Shown: positions 47,284 to 62,100 of the stretch, piece by piece | Position numbering within the stretch: the stretch's first letter is position 1 | Layout: each line of letters opens with the position of its first letter | Source of the DNA: Owenia fusiformis | Taxonomy: Eukaryota; Annelida; Polychaeta; Sabellida; Oweniidae | Direction: 5' to 3' | Assembly: GCA_903813345.2 (NCBI GenBank) | Contig: CAIIXF020000005.1 | Span: 16,311,375 to 16,375,374 of the forward strand | Length of the DNA: 64,000 bases | Program-made: the position numbers and the translations under genes | Notes under the pieces: model-generated | Database searches by the model: none | Told to the model about the DNA's origin: nothing | Seen by the model: the letters and a program-made list of their open reading frames with translations, nothing else

Positions 47284-48709
47284 TATATGTATATATGAGA
47301 TATGCCCACATACCCAGGTTTTAATGTACAGGGTGCCTCTAAAATCTCTACACTTTACACAGACTTTGTATTTTAATTGTAAAGAGACTTTACGATCACA
47401 TGTACATCAGCCATATAATTGGTTGGGGAATGACATGTGATATGGATATAATTGATGATATAGTATAAGGTTTACTTTAATATTCATATTATCAACATTA
47501 CAACTTGATTGATATGGTTGGTCGATATTAAGATGATGTTTTTGTATACAGTGTGTGATCTCAAAGTATCATATTTTCCCATTTCTCACTAGTATGAGTG
47601 CATTTGAGAAGTAGCCTAGTAGGAAATCATTTAGGGAAATTCATTTGTTTGTTTCACAATGTATTTTCGAAATTGTGAAAAATCTAATTCCGTCGTTCAC
47701 AATTCACGAAACTGAATATTCATAGAGACCCCCAAAAACATTATAAATGTCAGCCTATTTTGAAAGACCCCTTGGTTGGCAAAGAATTCAACTCAAGTGG
47801 CAGGTTTCTTAGAAAATTGGCAATTTTGTGCGATGTACACATGTGAGCAAAATATATCTGACATAAGGCACATTTAGAGACATGCTGTTAACAAAGTGTA
47901 AAATACCTCATTATATAGATAACCCTAATGATGTACAACACTAAGGATTATATTCAATGTATCTGTATAATACAGGCGGCATTTCTTTCTATTAAAACTT
48001 CAATAAAGAAATAAGGAATACAATTCTCTTAAAGAAAAGTAAATGCATTATTGTATACCATATTATACATTGGTCCTGTATAACATTTCACAGTAATATT
48101 TTTCAGATTCATCAGAATATCATAATATGATGTTGTTTGTTCTTCCAGCAACAGTGTTCTCCTGTTATTGTAAAATTGAAGAGGCAATCTTCTCAAAGCA
48201 TGCCAAAGTCTCTGAATAAAGAATTGAGACTGAATCAAAGAGAATCTGAACAAAATGAGAAGCTATTTTAGATTTTAATATGCAGAAATGTCCAAATAAA
48301 TTTGACAGATATCCTAAATAAAGTCCCAATTGATGGATTTTAAAAAAATAGGCATGATGTTGAAGGATGAGAAAAATTATTGTGGAATTGTGACAAACCC
48401 CCTCTCAACGCTTCTTTTAAGCACCAGTGTTTGTGCAACGCTTTCTTCATGTTTTGTTCTCATTTTAAGCGACAGTGCTCTCCTAACAGCATCGCCTCCA
48501 AAAATATCAATGCTGTCCTCTTCAATATGGTGGTACTATACAATATATCAACTAATAATTTGTCAGTGTCTCCATTTTCCAACCAATATCCACTGTGTAT
48601 AAGTGATAAATACAATTCGAGGCTATAACAACCTCAGCTTTACAAATTCATGTACAAATATTCTTTATACACATTATGTACAAAAGAATGAGCTAGTATG
48701 CAGACTAAA

Positions 48710-51700
48710 CTATATTGCTGTTGACGCCCGGGAACTGGCGTTCTTTTTGAATGTCCCATTACCTGCAGCTTTAGGAGAGTTCATTGTACCAGTGTTATTT
48801 AAATTGCCATAGAATTTTTCTTGTTCTTGTTGCTGACGCACAAATTCAGACTCCAATTGCTGGAAGAAAAAAGTAAAAATTTCAATTAAGTTCTTAAAAT
48901 ATAAATGTTTATGCAACCTGATAGTGTTTATTTTCTAAGTCATTAAGAATTAAGAAAGCTGGTAAACTTGAAATTTAGATCAGTTGTACGTTATTTTTTA
49001 ATAAATGCTGAACATTCATTTGATCCAGACCAAAACAAACTAACTTATATCACACCATGGGCAGTTGATAATACGTATAAATGTACCTGTTTCCTTGGCC
49101 TAAGTTGTCCTTTCCACTCCTTTAGTTCAGTCTGGTACTGATCCTCTAATTCCTTAATTTTCTGCGTTTCGTGCTCCATTAGCATCTTACGCTTCTCAGC
49201 CTGCACATACAAACACATGTATATTAAAAAAAATACTATGTTATTTCATATGCTTTTACATACTTTAATCAAAGTTTGTACTTCCAAATAAGAATGCACT
49301 ATCTTTACACATAATTTTCTCAAATTAATTCAAAACCACACCTGTAATTGCTCTAATTCTTTCATAAGTCCCTCATCTCTCTCCCTGACCTCCTCCCATT
49401 GTTTCTTATGCTTCATCTCCTGGCGTATCTGCTCAGCCTTCATCCTCTTCTTCTCAGAGTCCTCAAACTAAAATGCAACAATTTCAATGAAGAAAACTTC
49501 ATACATGTGCATGTATTTAAGTTCTGAATTTTTAACATTTAACATAAGATAAAACAAGTATGCATTTCTTTCTAAAATTTGAAGCTAGCCACATGGCTAT
49601 TTACTTTATTCTTTGATGATGAAACATTAATTACTTCTGTAAGTATAATTCCAATTGCATCCAATGTTAAACAACAATCAGTCATATACATATACAGTGC
49701 TTTATACACCTGCCCTAATCATAAGCCAGTGGACTAACACTGTGTTATATCAGTCCTAACTCTGAAATTACTAACAATTATACTCACAGATCTAATCTTA
49801 TCTTTCTCTGCATCAGGTGCACCCATAGAACTGATTCTAAGACTCTGGCGGTAAATTTGCATCCTGGTCTTAGCCTCATTCCGGAGAATTTTCGGAAGAC
49901 GTTTCTTCTCTAGGGTGTGACGTCGTTGCATTTCTTCCTCTTTGCGACCGTTGATTCGACGCACCTGTTCCAACTCCTAAGAGAGTGAAATGAAAATATA
50001 TAATTTAATGTTTAGCTATAATATTTGTAATAATCTTCAATTTCACATTAATTTCAGGATCCCATCAAAGTATGGAATCATTATACCTTTGAGTATAATA
50101 ACACCATGTGAAATGGACATTTTGCATTCTTCCAAAAACAAGTCCTTCAAACTCATTGTTTTGTTTAAATGGAGCAAATAGGTAGTGTACCCACTTGAAG
50201 ATGTTAACTTTATATAAGATCATGGAAAGAACACTGTAGATATTTGTCACTATGGCTTGGCCAGTTTTTTGTAAATCACAGTACATGTACATGTATGATA
50301 AACTACGGTATGCACTAAAATGATATTTTCACTGAAATGTTCACAGATCTGATGCTTCTCACAGACCATAGAAAATCTGGATTTAAATTAATTTTCAACT
50401 TACTCGTTCATGCCTGGTGAGCATCTGGTGTCTCTTAAGGAAGAACAGATCTTTCAGCTGACGTTTGGCAAGCTGGTGTTTCTCATGGAGCTGACGTTCT
50501 TCAAGCTCCCAAATAGCAGCTTCCCTAGCTGTTAAAGATAATATAAACATCTCATATAATACATGTATTTACCATAGTAGAACTACCAATGAGTCTATGG
50601 AGTCATATTTTTAGCTATTTTTGAAAGAATGGATTTATTAGTCCTTAAATTATATTGTAAACAACATAATAGACTAAGAGACATAGTTTGAATGGGTCAG
50701 TCAGGATACCTTTTATCTCTGCATATATGCTACCATAAGTTTTGAATTTCAAAATGGAAGAAAAAATTAAGATGTCTATATTACTTTAATTTCAACTAGA
50801 ACTATTGCTTGTGCCGTTTGTAGCACACAGAATGATCTTCATCCAATAAATTGTACTATAAAATGGTACCCAAGTAACACCTTAATTATGCATATCAAGC
50901 ACTCTACACATGTAATGAAGAGGCTGTGGGTTCGACTTTTTCACATCAGGCCTCAGCATAGGCAAGTTTGTTCCTATGTTTAAACAAGGCATTAAGATGC
51001 AAAATGTCACCACCTGCCATTTGTTACAGATGCTAAATGCAAGACACCAATTGCCGTCACAAAAAATGGAGACCATAACAATATGTCACCACCAACATAA
51101 TTAACCTAAATACAGATCTAGTACATACCTCTAAGTAACTGTTGCTTTTGTTGTAGAAACTGTTTCTCCAACATGGCTATCTTTTCCCTATGTTGATCTG
51201 AAAGTCTCTTCATTGACTTCTCCATGCTGTCTGTTTGTTTCTCCAAGAATTGCCTCTCTCTATCAGCATGCTCAGCATCTTTCTCATCTCGCTTACGTTT
51301 CATAGTATCTCTACGTATTTCTTTCGGTAACATGTCTATTTCATGTTTTAATAATTTCAGTTCTTGTTTGAGACTTTCTCTGAATGCCTTGGCATCTCTC
51401 TCCTGGAAATGTTAAATGTTCTTATTTTACAAAATTTAGCCTGCTTTGAATATAAAAATCAAGAAAATACACATATGACTACTAATTTTATGTTTTTAAA
51501 AATCAATATTGAAGGTCTTACATCTGATAGCAAAACATGATTGAAGTAAATACTCATCTGAGAGTATTACTCCCAGAAATTCATGTCTTCTCAATTACAG
51601 TTTTTAAAAAAGTCAAATAGAATAGAATCTAAAGATTTAATTGCCTTAATGTCACCACTTACAGTCATACCATATAAGATCATAACCTGAAATCTTTTTC

Positions 51701-54700
51701 CTACCTGATCCATCTTTATTTTCTTTGATGCATTTTTGATGTCAAGTCCCTGGTTTATTTCTGCCTTCTCAACCTGTTGCTTCTGTTGCCTGTTGAGGGT
51801 CTCTATGTCTTGCTCATAGTTCTTCAGAAGGTTCTGGAAGAAGGAAAATAAGATTATTTTTTACATTACTTTATATCTTATCATCATAACTTCATTTTCT
51901 TGTGTTAATATGAATCTACAGACACAAAAAATACTCAGGTACATGTATTAGAGAGGTTTCGCAACTGCTTCTCATTTGAAGTGAACTACGAAGTACATGT
52001 ACTACACATAAATCTGGTGAATGCATTACAGATTTTACATATATTGGGCTAAAACCATTGTGCGAAACCTCACATCACTTTCGAGATAATCTCTCATGCA
52101 ATCTCACACCAGTTCCCAGATAAAGAAATATTTAGTTTATAATCTATTTTCTCACTTCTTGTTCTATGTTGAGAATATTCTGAAAATCATATGTATCCAA
52201 ATGGCATTGTCTTTTCTTCTTCCAACTTCCCTGCATGTTATAATATATTTTAACCAACTCTCCGTATGACTGCATGTTTGTGTTGTGTCTTCAATATCGT
52301 ATTGTCTTAATATTTTCAGTTTTCAAATATGCCACTCTGTCTTAGTATGAGTAATGTATTTATTTTAAATGCATTTTCTTTTGTCCAAGAATCATTTCTG
52401 CATTTTCATTTTTTATTTTGCTATATCTGTTTTTATGCACTTTCTCTGAAGCAAGAATTATTTCTGCATTCTTAATTCTCTCTTTTGCTATTTCTGTGTT
52501 TATGAACTTTCTCTGGAGCAAAAATTCTTCCTGTGTTTTCTATTCCCTCTCTTAAGCAAGGATAACATATATTTGAAACCACATGAATATACCTGTAGGA
52601 TTCGTTTACCTATGAGATTAAAAAGTAAATGAGGAACTGGCTAATTATTCTACACAATGCTGTTGTATGATTACAATAGCCAGGAAGGAAACCATTGTGT
52701 CAACATAGTGTACTAGTGTTGCTTTTATTTCCTTATTAATTAACTCAATGATAAAGTATATGTACATACACTATTTTGATGTGATCAAAGTGAGAGATTG
52801 AAGATATTTTTTGCATGCTAAACGTGTATCTTTAATATTGACTCTTTTAAACTCATATGAAGTGCAGTGCAGATACTTAAGACAAAGATTAACAAGGCAT
52901 TAACATGGACAATATGTCACCACCAGTTATTGAAAGTTGTAAGAATTTGTTACAGACACCAACCGCCGAACAACGTCCACAAAAAAGTTGGAGACTATGA
53001 GAATATGATGATATAATAATAAAAATTCAAAATGAGATCTATAAAAGGGCTAATCTAAAGCATTATTAATTAAATTCCAGGTCAATGTCATAAGAAGTGC
53101 CCCTTGGACCATTGGCATTTAAAAGATATCAATGTTCCAAATGAGAGATTTCATTATTTACCTGCATTTCTGTTTCAAACTTTTTCTCTTGTTGTTCCCT
53201 CATGTAAGCAGCCTTGTAGACTAGCTCCTGGTACTGTCTGTTCTCAAGCTTCTGTAGCATTTTCAGCTCTCTCAGGTCTTGTTTCCTGAAAATAGAATCA
53301 TTCTTATAAGTCTTCATTCAGCAATGCCTTGATCAACTCATTTGAGTCTTGTTTCCTGAAAATAGAATCATTCTTATAAGTCTTCATTCAGCAATGCCTT
53401 GATCAACTCATTTGAGTCTTGTTTCCTGAAAATAGAATCATTCTTATAAGTCTTCATTCAGCAATGCCTTGATCAACTCATTTGAGTCTTGTTTCCTGAA
53501 AATAGAATCATTCTTATAAGTCTTCATTCAGCAATGCCTTGATCAACTCATTTGAGTCTTGTTTCCTGAAAATAGAATCATTCTTGTATGTGTTCATTCA
53601 GCACCATGATCAATTTATCTTTCGTTTATCCTCTAATACACCTATGTTCATTCAGCGTAACAGGAATCAACTCACTTGTGGCATATTTCAATGGTTACCG
53701 AGCGTTGTATATCTATTCTTTGGGAAAAGAATTCATTTGAGCATTTTTTTCCAAATGACAAAAATTGCCTTTTATCAACTTTATAATGAGCCAACTTCTG
53801 TAATGTTCTTATACCCTTTTCCTGACACTTTCAATTTTCTAATGGTATACAAAACCTGGGACAAATAGCACCATTCATTTTACCCTGTTTGCTCAACCAA
53901 TATTTCAGCTATACCCTTTGTTATTTACCTGACCAACTCCAAAAATGCAATTTCTAACAACAAGTGAACTGTACAAGTACACATGTCTGTCTATATAATG
54001 GTTAGGGATTTCGCATTGTTATTATCATTCCTCAATGTACACTTGGAGCATATACATCATTTATAGAATCCAATTTTTCTATTTAATGCGATATGTGTCA
54101 ACTTTACCTGAATGTAAACAGTCTCATTGTATATAATGTCTCAGATGGTCAGATGATTTGTGTACATTCACGATCAAAACTATATTTGTCATTCTCAAAA
54201 AGACAATAGTTTCTAATCGAAGCTCCCAATTTATCATAACTTAGTTCATGCATAACTGCAATTATTCAATGATGTCCACATCAGTCTTAATTCCCTCATC
54301 TAAGAATTTAATATGTTTATATACAATTCATGTAGTTATTCCATTTCAATCCATTTGTATTTCTACATGTATCAATCCTTTCCTTTGATCATTGCACTCA
54401 CTACTTGAACATTTCCTTGTGTTTCAACCTATATTATGCAAAAATTCTGAAGGCTGAAACTCCATCAAGGATTATCATTACACTGAATGCATTGGACACA
54501 ATAGGATCATCAAATTAATTTCTTCCATCAGAGACCAGGCTCTGTGGTAAGTCAATGTGTTATCTCTTCGTTCCAGGCTCTCTAGGATATTGGTTTAATC
54601 CACATAAATATGATAATTATCAATCAGAATTTTCTACTTATAGTGCCATATTACACAAATCACTTAGAAAAATGCAATACCCTGTCAAAATATCTCGTAG

Positions 54701-57700
54701 TCAATTTATGAACCTCTCATCAGAAAATATCAATTTTATATTTTTTGCATTTTTATACAAATCCTCGCACTCAAGTGTTCGTTAATATAGCCAAGCTTTT
54801 CTATTTACCAATTCCTGATTCCCCAATGTACTGTTTATGTTATTTTATTAAGAAAAGTTGACGCATTGTGATTTTTTGTCAGGGAGACAGCTTGGGTTGA
54901 TTACGATCCAAGTTCAGGTAGAATACCCTAAATCTGAATCAGCCAACCATAATACACTCTGACCACGACAGAGGATTTTGTAATTTGTTGCTAGTAAGAT
55001 TTTAGCAGTCTCAAAAATAGTTATTCATGATCCTTTTCAAAGGTTTGATATTGTGATGAATGTTGGCTAAGACAGAAATGTAAAATTGTGAGTCTCTAAT
55101 TGGATATTCAGATTATATATAAGATTAAAGAATTATCTCTAATTTAAAGAGGTAGGAAGTTGATCAGCTCTATCAAAGGGTTGGTGTAATACCTATACTA
55201 TGATACTGATTAATGTTGATTAAGGTGACGATGGGGAACAACGTCATATTCAGGAAATATCTCAATAGATTTTCTGATTTATAATTTGTTAATCACTATA
55301 TTATTACGCTATAATTTTCCAATTAATATTTTCTGTACTTCATATAAGGTAAATTTTTATTTGAGATGCTAATGTCGCAATTTGTTCTTTGTCAGTTCAC
55401 CTCTCACATGGCCTCACATATATTATGTCATATTTAATATTCGAACATGACTGTATTCACGCCGTCTCTAAACTGTGAACAAAGTCAATGTTTCACCCGG
55501 GGCATATTCGAGATCAATGCCCTGGCACTAAGTGTTTCGTTCAGTGCAAAAGCTCAACCAGGAGTAGAAATGAAAAAAAGAGGAAATGAACATCGAAATT
55601 GACGATTTTTTCAGTCATTCGGGGTACAGAAAACATTTGTGCCAAGCCCTGCGGGGTGTATTCGAAAATAGTAGCCCTGCTCTTCGGTCTATATTTCTTA
55701 ATTAAAGACTTTGAAAAAGATTAAGTCATATTTTGTGAAAAAGTGACTGACGATGTAATTCTACAAAATATCAAGTAATTTCCAGATCAGTTCTGTTTGA
55801 CTTTTTCAATGCCAAACCATACGAGTAACACACAAGTGAAACAGATAACAAAACAGAAACAAATTGACATATAATCTGAAAAACTAAATCAAAATACAAT
55901 TCATATATCTCAACACCATGTTTCCTTATCTAAAACATGACGTATCCTGTGTAAAAATGTAATATAAAAGGACATTTGCTGGCATACCTGATTAATACAA
56001 AGTTTGTAAACCGAAAGCTGAGATACAAGATAAAATAGACCAAAATCACACAAGACCTATCATAGGATCATATTCATAAGAAAGGTAACCGAGTTCAACA
56101 AAATGAGTATTAACAAAGATACAGATGTCATCATTAATGATACTGACTCTAACAGTAATCTTGATTTAAAGGAAAGAACTGGGCTGCCTAAAGATGACAC
56201 TGATGGTCACGGTGGTAATTTTGATGAGGTAAGAAAATAACTCACGGTTGAGATCTTAAATTGTGAAAATTTGGTAACCTTAAACAGCTTTTCAATACAT
56301 GTACAATGAACATCATATTCAGAATTGAAAAATTGAACAGTTAAGGAAAAATCTACCTTTCCTATCAGCATTCATTTTAGACATGTCAAACATGCACTCT
56401 CTTTTTCATTTCTTATTCCAGGTTGACCATGTATGTGATACCTCAGACCCCTCAAAGTGTAAATCACCCGATCATATCAACATGAATGACTACACCACAA
56501 AGAAAACAGTTGCTACTGGACTATTTGACATTGCGATCTTCAGCGCAAATGCATCCAGACTTTGGAGAACACTCCAAGAGAAACCTGGACCATTTTTCTA
56601 CCCCGAGGTATCAATTCTTATCACCATCCTGGTCTTGCAAGTTGCGACAGGGATTCTATTGATGTTAATCGGGAAAGCGGACATTCGTAAAAAGTCTGAC
56701 AGAAAAATGATTGACGGATGGAACAATATGGCAACACTGGCAATATTTGTTATAACTGTTCTCAATATTTTGGTGTCAACATTTAGTACAGTAGCACCAA
56801 AATGAATTGACTTGCAAAGATTTTTTAATCTTTCACAAAAACTGATCAGTTTTAAAAAAATGTCCTAAAATACTTTTTGCCCTGGTTCCATTTAGAGCTT
56901 TATTTGACCAATGCCACAATTGAACCAAATATGGCATGGTTTTCTCCCCAAAAATTCTTACCCAATTTCGGCCATGTTGTAATACATCTCCAAAGCAAAT
57001 GCTGTTTCTGGGGGCATAATATACTTCATCATCATATCCACACAATCATCCCATGTATTCTTGGCATTGATCTTATTCGCCTCATCAAGGGTAGATCTCA
57101 CCCTATGAGTCTTAGTCTTATCCTCATAGTTTTCTCCTCCCATGTAATTATTTAGCTTTGTGAGCTGATATTCTGTTAAATGTATCGTGTTGAATTTTTC
57201 CCTTTCATAATTCTCGTTCCATAGGACCTTTTCAAGATCCTCGTAACTAAGGGCAGCCTTTAGTTTATTATTCTTAGGAAGTGACTTCGGTCCAAATGAT
57301 GACGATAAAATAGAACTCCGCTTAAATGTGCTTGATTTCATAAAACTCTTCCCCAAAGAAGAATGCTTCCTTTTACTGAATGAACTAAAGCTCGGCATCT
57401 TGGTTGCGTTAACTTGCTATCCAGATGCAGCTATTCCCAGGTGGTTACTTTTCATTAATTATAACTAAATGTTCCAATCATTATAAAACAAAAGAAAAGT
57501 GTCATCACATTTGAGGTTAGTTTAATCATCCAAATGTTCCATTTTGTATAGTGTTTATATTATCTCCCATGGGACGATGTATATTAACTGATTACAATGA
57601 ATGTCATTGAATATCCAAATATACATGCTACTCAATAATGTGTTGTTCTTTATTCTCCATTATACACTTTCAAAACAGTAACTGTAAAATCTGTATGTTT

Positions 57701-59180
57701 TCTATATCATAACATTAATTTCAATATTAAGTTCACTAAACTATGTAATGAATGCTATAGCTTTGATGTGTATACTAAGTTATGTTCTCTATGTTCAACA
57801 CATAGTTAAAGGCCTATATTATTAATGAGAAATATTCGATTAATTAGAAGTGAAGTATTTATTACTGACTTATGTCATGTACACGCTGTTACCAGATGTT
57901 TTAAAGTGTTGCATCAAAAGATGAAGTGTTACATTTGACTCTACATGAACAATAAAGTAGTCTTGCCCCAAGGCCTTCTGACCCCCTATACATCTCAACT
58001 TCCTGAATAGTGCATGTCTGAAGACTCTGAAGTAGTAGGTCGATCAGGGGGTGTATAGACTTTATGCTAGACTAAAGATATTACTTATTATACAACAACT
58101 CAGTCACATTTAAGCCAGTCAATAAGAAAGAATTGGTCAGCTTCTTCCCAATTTTGGCCAAAAACTGATCGGTTTGGCGACATTCCAAAATTCGGAACAA
58201 ATGGAGGTTAGTCAGCCAGAGTCACTTCCTAATTTCTGAATGATGTGCAAAACTCTAAATTTACTGAATCTGACAAAAAAAGCTGTGAAAATCACTTAAA
58301 TTACAGCACAATGCAGATCATTCACTAATCAAGAATGATATTACATTACAGAGCATTTCATGACAATAATGAATGAGTTATATTATGATTCCAATATAAC
58401 GGTTTCTGTTCCAGCATAAGGATCATATGACACACAAATCAATTAGTCAGTATAAAAAACTTCAATCTCATTTCCAATATATTTTAATTCAATTAATGCA
58501 ATAAATCTAATTTAAAATTGATAGAAAGCAATTAAATTCAATTATTATCTCATCAGAGTGATGATGATTTGGAATCTAGCACATAAATGTCAATAACCCA
58601 TATGTTACACTACTGTGGTTCAAGGCCACAAATCTTTATTGAAAGATGGCATGCACTGTTTCCAATAGTTCAGGCCTGTAGCCAGGGAGGGTTTGGATCG
58701 ATGTTCGCCAAAAATTCTTTCAAAATCATGCAATTTTTCAATTCTGAGCACTTTTCGAGTGGTTTTGCACAAAAGTTGTCAAAATTGAACCCCCTTCTGG
58801 AATTTTCTGAAGTGAACCCCCTTTGCCAAAAGCTACCGGCCTGGACAATACAAAAAATCTCACCATTCTCATTGTTTACTACAAATATTAACGGACTGGT
58901 AATTTGTTGTATAATATTAAGTACATAATATTTTGAATCTGTACACTATTAATTATACAACATTTCGAAACTCATCTGACCTAAATTCAACTGCAGTGCT
59001 CTACACTATGAATTATGCAATATCATTAAAATCAACTAACCTCCATTCATGCTCTTCCTTATATTTGTTCTCATCTCCAGCGATAACAGTTTTCTGTGTT
59101 GATGATGTCATCACAACTCCATCGACCACATATTTACGCACCTTTGTAAGAGTTCTGTAGTTAGTTTTCTTGGTTGATTC
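48710..59180 (-). CDS. SLK/STK10: SLK/STK10 coiled-coil (PKK) exons
   Basis: Transcript order: 59180-59041, 53285-53162, 51833-51705, 51402-51129, 50528-50404, 49976-49788, 49467-49342, 49200-49087 and 48859-48710 (stop TAG at 48712-48710). Heptad-rich Glu/Lys/Gln/Arg helices run throughout, broken by the conserved RLPKI segment. The protein ends in a short low-complexity tail ([13 protein letters not shown]). A 5.8 kb intron separates the first two of these exons and contains two other genes. Boundaries come from GT-AG sites and frame; no transcript support is available. Confidence 0.95.
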
Positions 59181-62100
59181 CTGGAAGATTGAAAATAAAC
59201 CTTCACTTTTCAAATAGTGTCTCATTTCATGGACTTGTCATGGACATTTCATGGACATTTCGTGGATTTTTCATGGAGATTTCATGGACCTTTTATGGAA
59301 ATTTCATGGACTTCAATAGGACTTCATGATTCTGGTCTGGTTGGTAGAAAACAACAATATTTTAAAGAAAACCCCAACCATACCACTGTTACTGAATCAT
59401 TATAGTTTGAACACATCGATCCTTGGTCTCATTCTGTAAATCACAGCAACAATAACAAGTATCACAAGATTCATAATGTTAACTTCTAGTTCTAATAACA
59501 CTCAGAAACTACGAATTGAAAAATAAAGCTGGTATTGCATTAATCTTGATTTGATTAATTAAGAAATAAAGTAACTTTCATCAATTAACATAAAGAACTA
59601 CCAGAACTACACCTTGCTGTCTATTTATTCATCAATATAGCAAGTCCTTCACTATCTGAAAAATAAGCCTAATCTCGTAGAAAACATGGTCTGATGTTTT
59701 ACCTGTTGTTTAACTGGGGCCTGTTTTTTCCTATACTGCACACCAGAGATTTTACCATCATTTGCCCGATCAACTGGAAGTGGCTTTTTGAACTCCTCTT
59801 TCACTGAAGAGTTTGTGCTGACCTCAGATGACCTATCAGACATTGATGAGGTAGAGGATGATGGGGAAGGAAGACCTCCATTGGACTCCTTCTTTTCATT
59901 ATCCCCCTGTTTTACAGCATGGCCATTGATAATCATAGAGCTCTTTTCTGGTAGATTATGACCATGTATTGTTATAACAGGGTCGGGTTGTTTGGGTTTT
60001 TCTGATTTGTCATCAATGACAACATCATCTATGACTGTGATCTTTGCCTCCTGGGTCTCGTTAGGTTCAACAGTAGTAGTGTCTTTCACTTCATTTTGTT
60101 CAATGTCTTTTACTGCATCTTTAACTTCCTTATCTTCAGGTTTATCTTCTGTTTGATCAGACACAATATCTTGCACAGTGTCCAATACAATAGCAGGTAT
60201 TGATGGCTGTGTCTTGTCAGATTTGATCACATCTTCAACAATGTCTTTGTAAACCTCTTCAGCGACCACTTCATTATTCTTATCATTTGTAACTGGTTCT
60301 TCTTCCTTCTTTTTAAGCTCTGGGCTCTCGTCCAAAGTCTCAAGGTCTCTATGGGAGGACTGAAATCATAATATTTTACATATAAATCATATATTCTACA
60401 TGTAGAGAGTGGATATTGTGCACTTAATGACAATTTGTCACTTATGAATTCAGAATAGTTGAGATAAAGTAGCTTAGAATGTTCTGAGATGATTACACAT
60501 TTTCTAAGTATAAAATAATCAAAAAAATGAAAATACAGACTAAGAGGCTATCAAACTAAATTTTGTAATACTATTAAAGAGCTTCATTGTTGAAGGATTA
60601 CATATCAAAATATATTGTGTTCTTTAAGCTTATATCTAATAGTGCCTTCATTAAACTCATTAAATATAACATAATACTATTAACTAACAGAAAGTTGACA
60701 ATTTAAGATAATAAAATGTTACATTTTTAATTACAATTACCTACAATATGCAAAGCAGTTAAATAAAACATAACATTTATTAAATTCAGATTAGTAGTAA
60801 TTGCTAGATAATTTATTTATCTAATTGTTATTGGGTAATTTATGAGTACAATATTCCACAACAAAAAATCAACAAGAACCTAAAATCACAATAATTATAT
60901 CATATACAAGAAAAATAAAATGTACAACAAAATATCTTCCAAATTATACACCTGAAATTAAACAACAGATTTACAATATTTCAAATCATGCAGAATTAAA
61001 AAATTAGTAAAAGAATGGATTGTAAACAGTGCATACTTGATTATACCTGAAGTGTCAGTATGGAGCGTAAATTATGTATTAAAAGACCGATACCATAATT
61101 ATATTAGTCTTTTTTTAGTTTATGGATTAAACACCTAGAAGAACAAAAAGTTATATCATATCCTCAATCAAAATCAATATTAGGCTTTATCTAAATACCA
61201 AATTCATCAAAACTGTAAACCAAATTAAATAGGTGATCCAGACTCTTTCAAGATTAGAATATATCAAAATCTATTTAGAACTATCAAAAAGTAGTTCAAG
61301 TTTCACCATACTGACACTACCTATAAATGATAATCACATTCATGTTAATTTCTTCTCTAAGATGAACAAAAAGAAATCCATCAAGATATTATGAGCCCTG
61401 GTTTAATTTGTGTCGATTGGTTAGTGTGCTGCAGCATGCCTATTTATTAGCAACTGCATGTATCCTGGCTTTATCAATTTTTGAAAGTTTACAAAATCAA
61501 CTCACAGCAAGATTCAAGCTATAAGTTAAAACAACAAAAATACAGGGTGGGCCTTACTGTTATATAGTCTTGTCAATTCAGATCGGGTAACATTTTTTGG
61601 CCCACCCTGTAGATGCAACTGATACAATACAACACAATTCCTATTTGGAATAGAGGCTTGGGTAACAAGGAGGGGTTCATAAATAAAACCAGGTTTTCTA
61701 GCCACCATGCTTACACAAAGAAAGTTTACCTCCTCACTAGGTTCCTTAACTACACCACCTTCACCATCCATGCTGGGTTTAATTTCAGAAGAATCCATGT
61801 TGGATTCAGATTCAGGTTTTACAGTATCTTTCTCAGAATCCTCTACAGGGGGTTCAATAGTGTCAGTTTTGTTAATGTCCAAATCAGAGCCATCTTTTTT
61901 ACAAGGATCTACATTTTCTAGAATAGGAGAAGGTTCCTTTACCTCGGGGGAAGATGGAGGAGGGGGCTCAGTCACCCCAAGGTCAGGGGTAGTAATAGAG
62001 TCATTGGCACAAGGTTCAGTCGCATCACCGGGGATAGTTATCTCTCCTCCAATAATCTTAGTGATTAGATCATCTTTAGAGTCCAGATCACTTGGTTTAT

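Larger units (their letters stand above)
37774..48709. other. 11 kb gene-free interval between the convergent UBTD and SLK/STK10 genes
   Basis: I see no convincing coding exon. It must contain the 3' UTRs of both genes. Otherwise it is a collection of MITEs, tandem repeats and AT-rich DNA, listed individually. There is a 14-C run at 41319-41332. Confidence 0.7.

Noticed and set aside
59218-59405. ORF with repeated [10 protein letters not shown]-like peptide
   Set aside because: It is created by the TTTCATGGACA minisatellite upstream of an SLK/STK10 exon.
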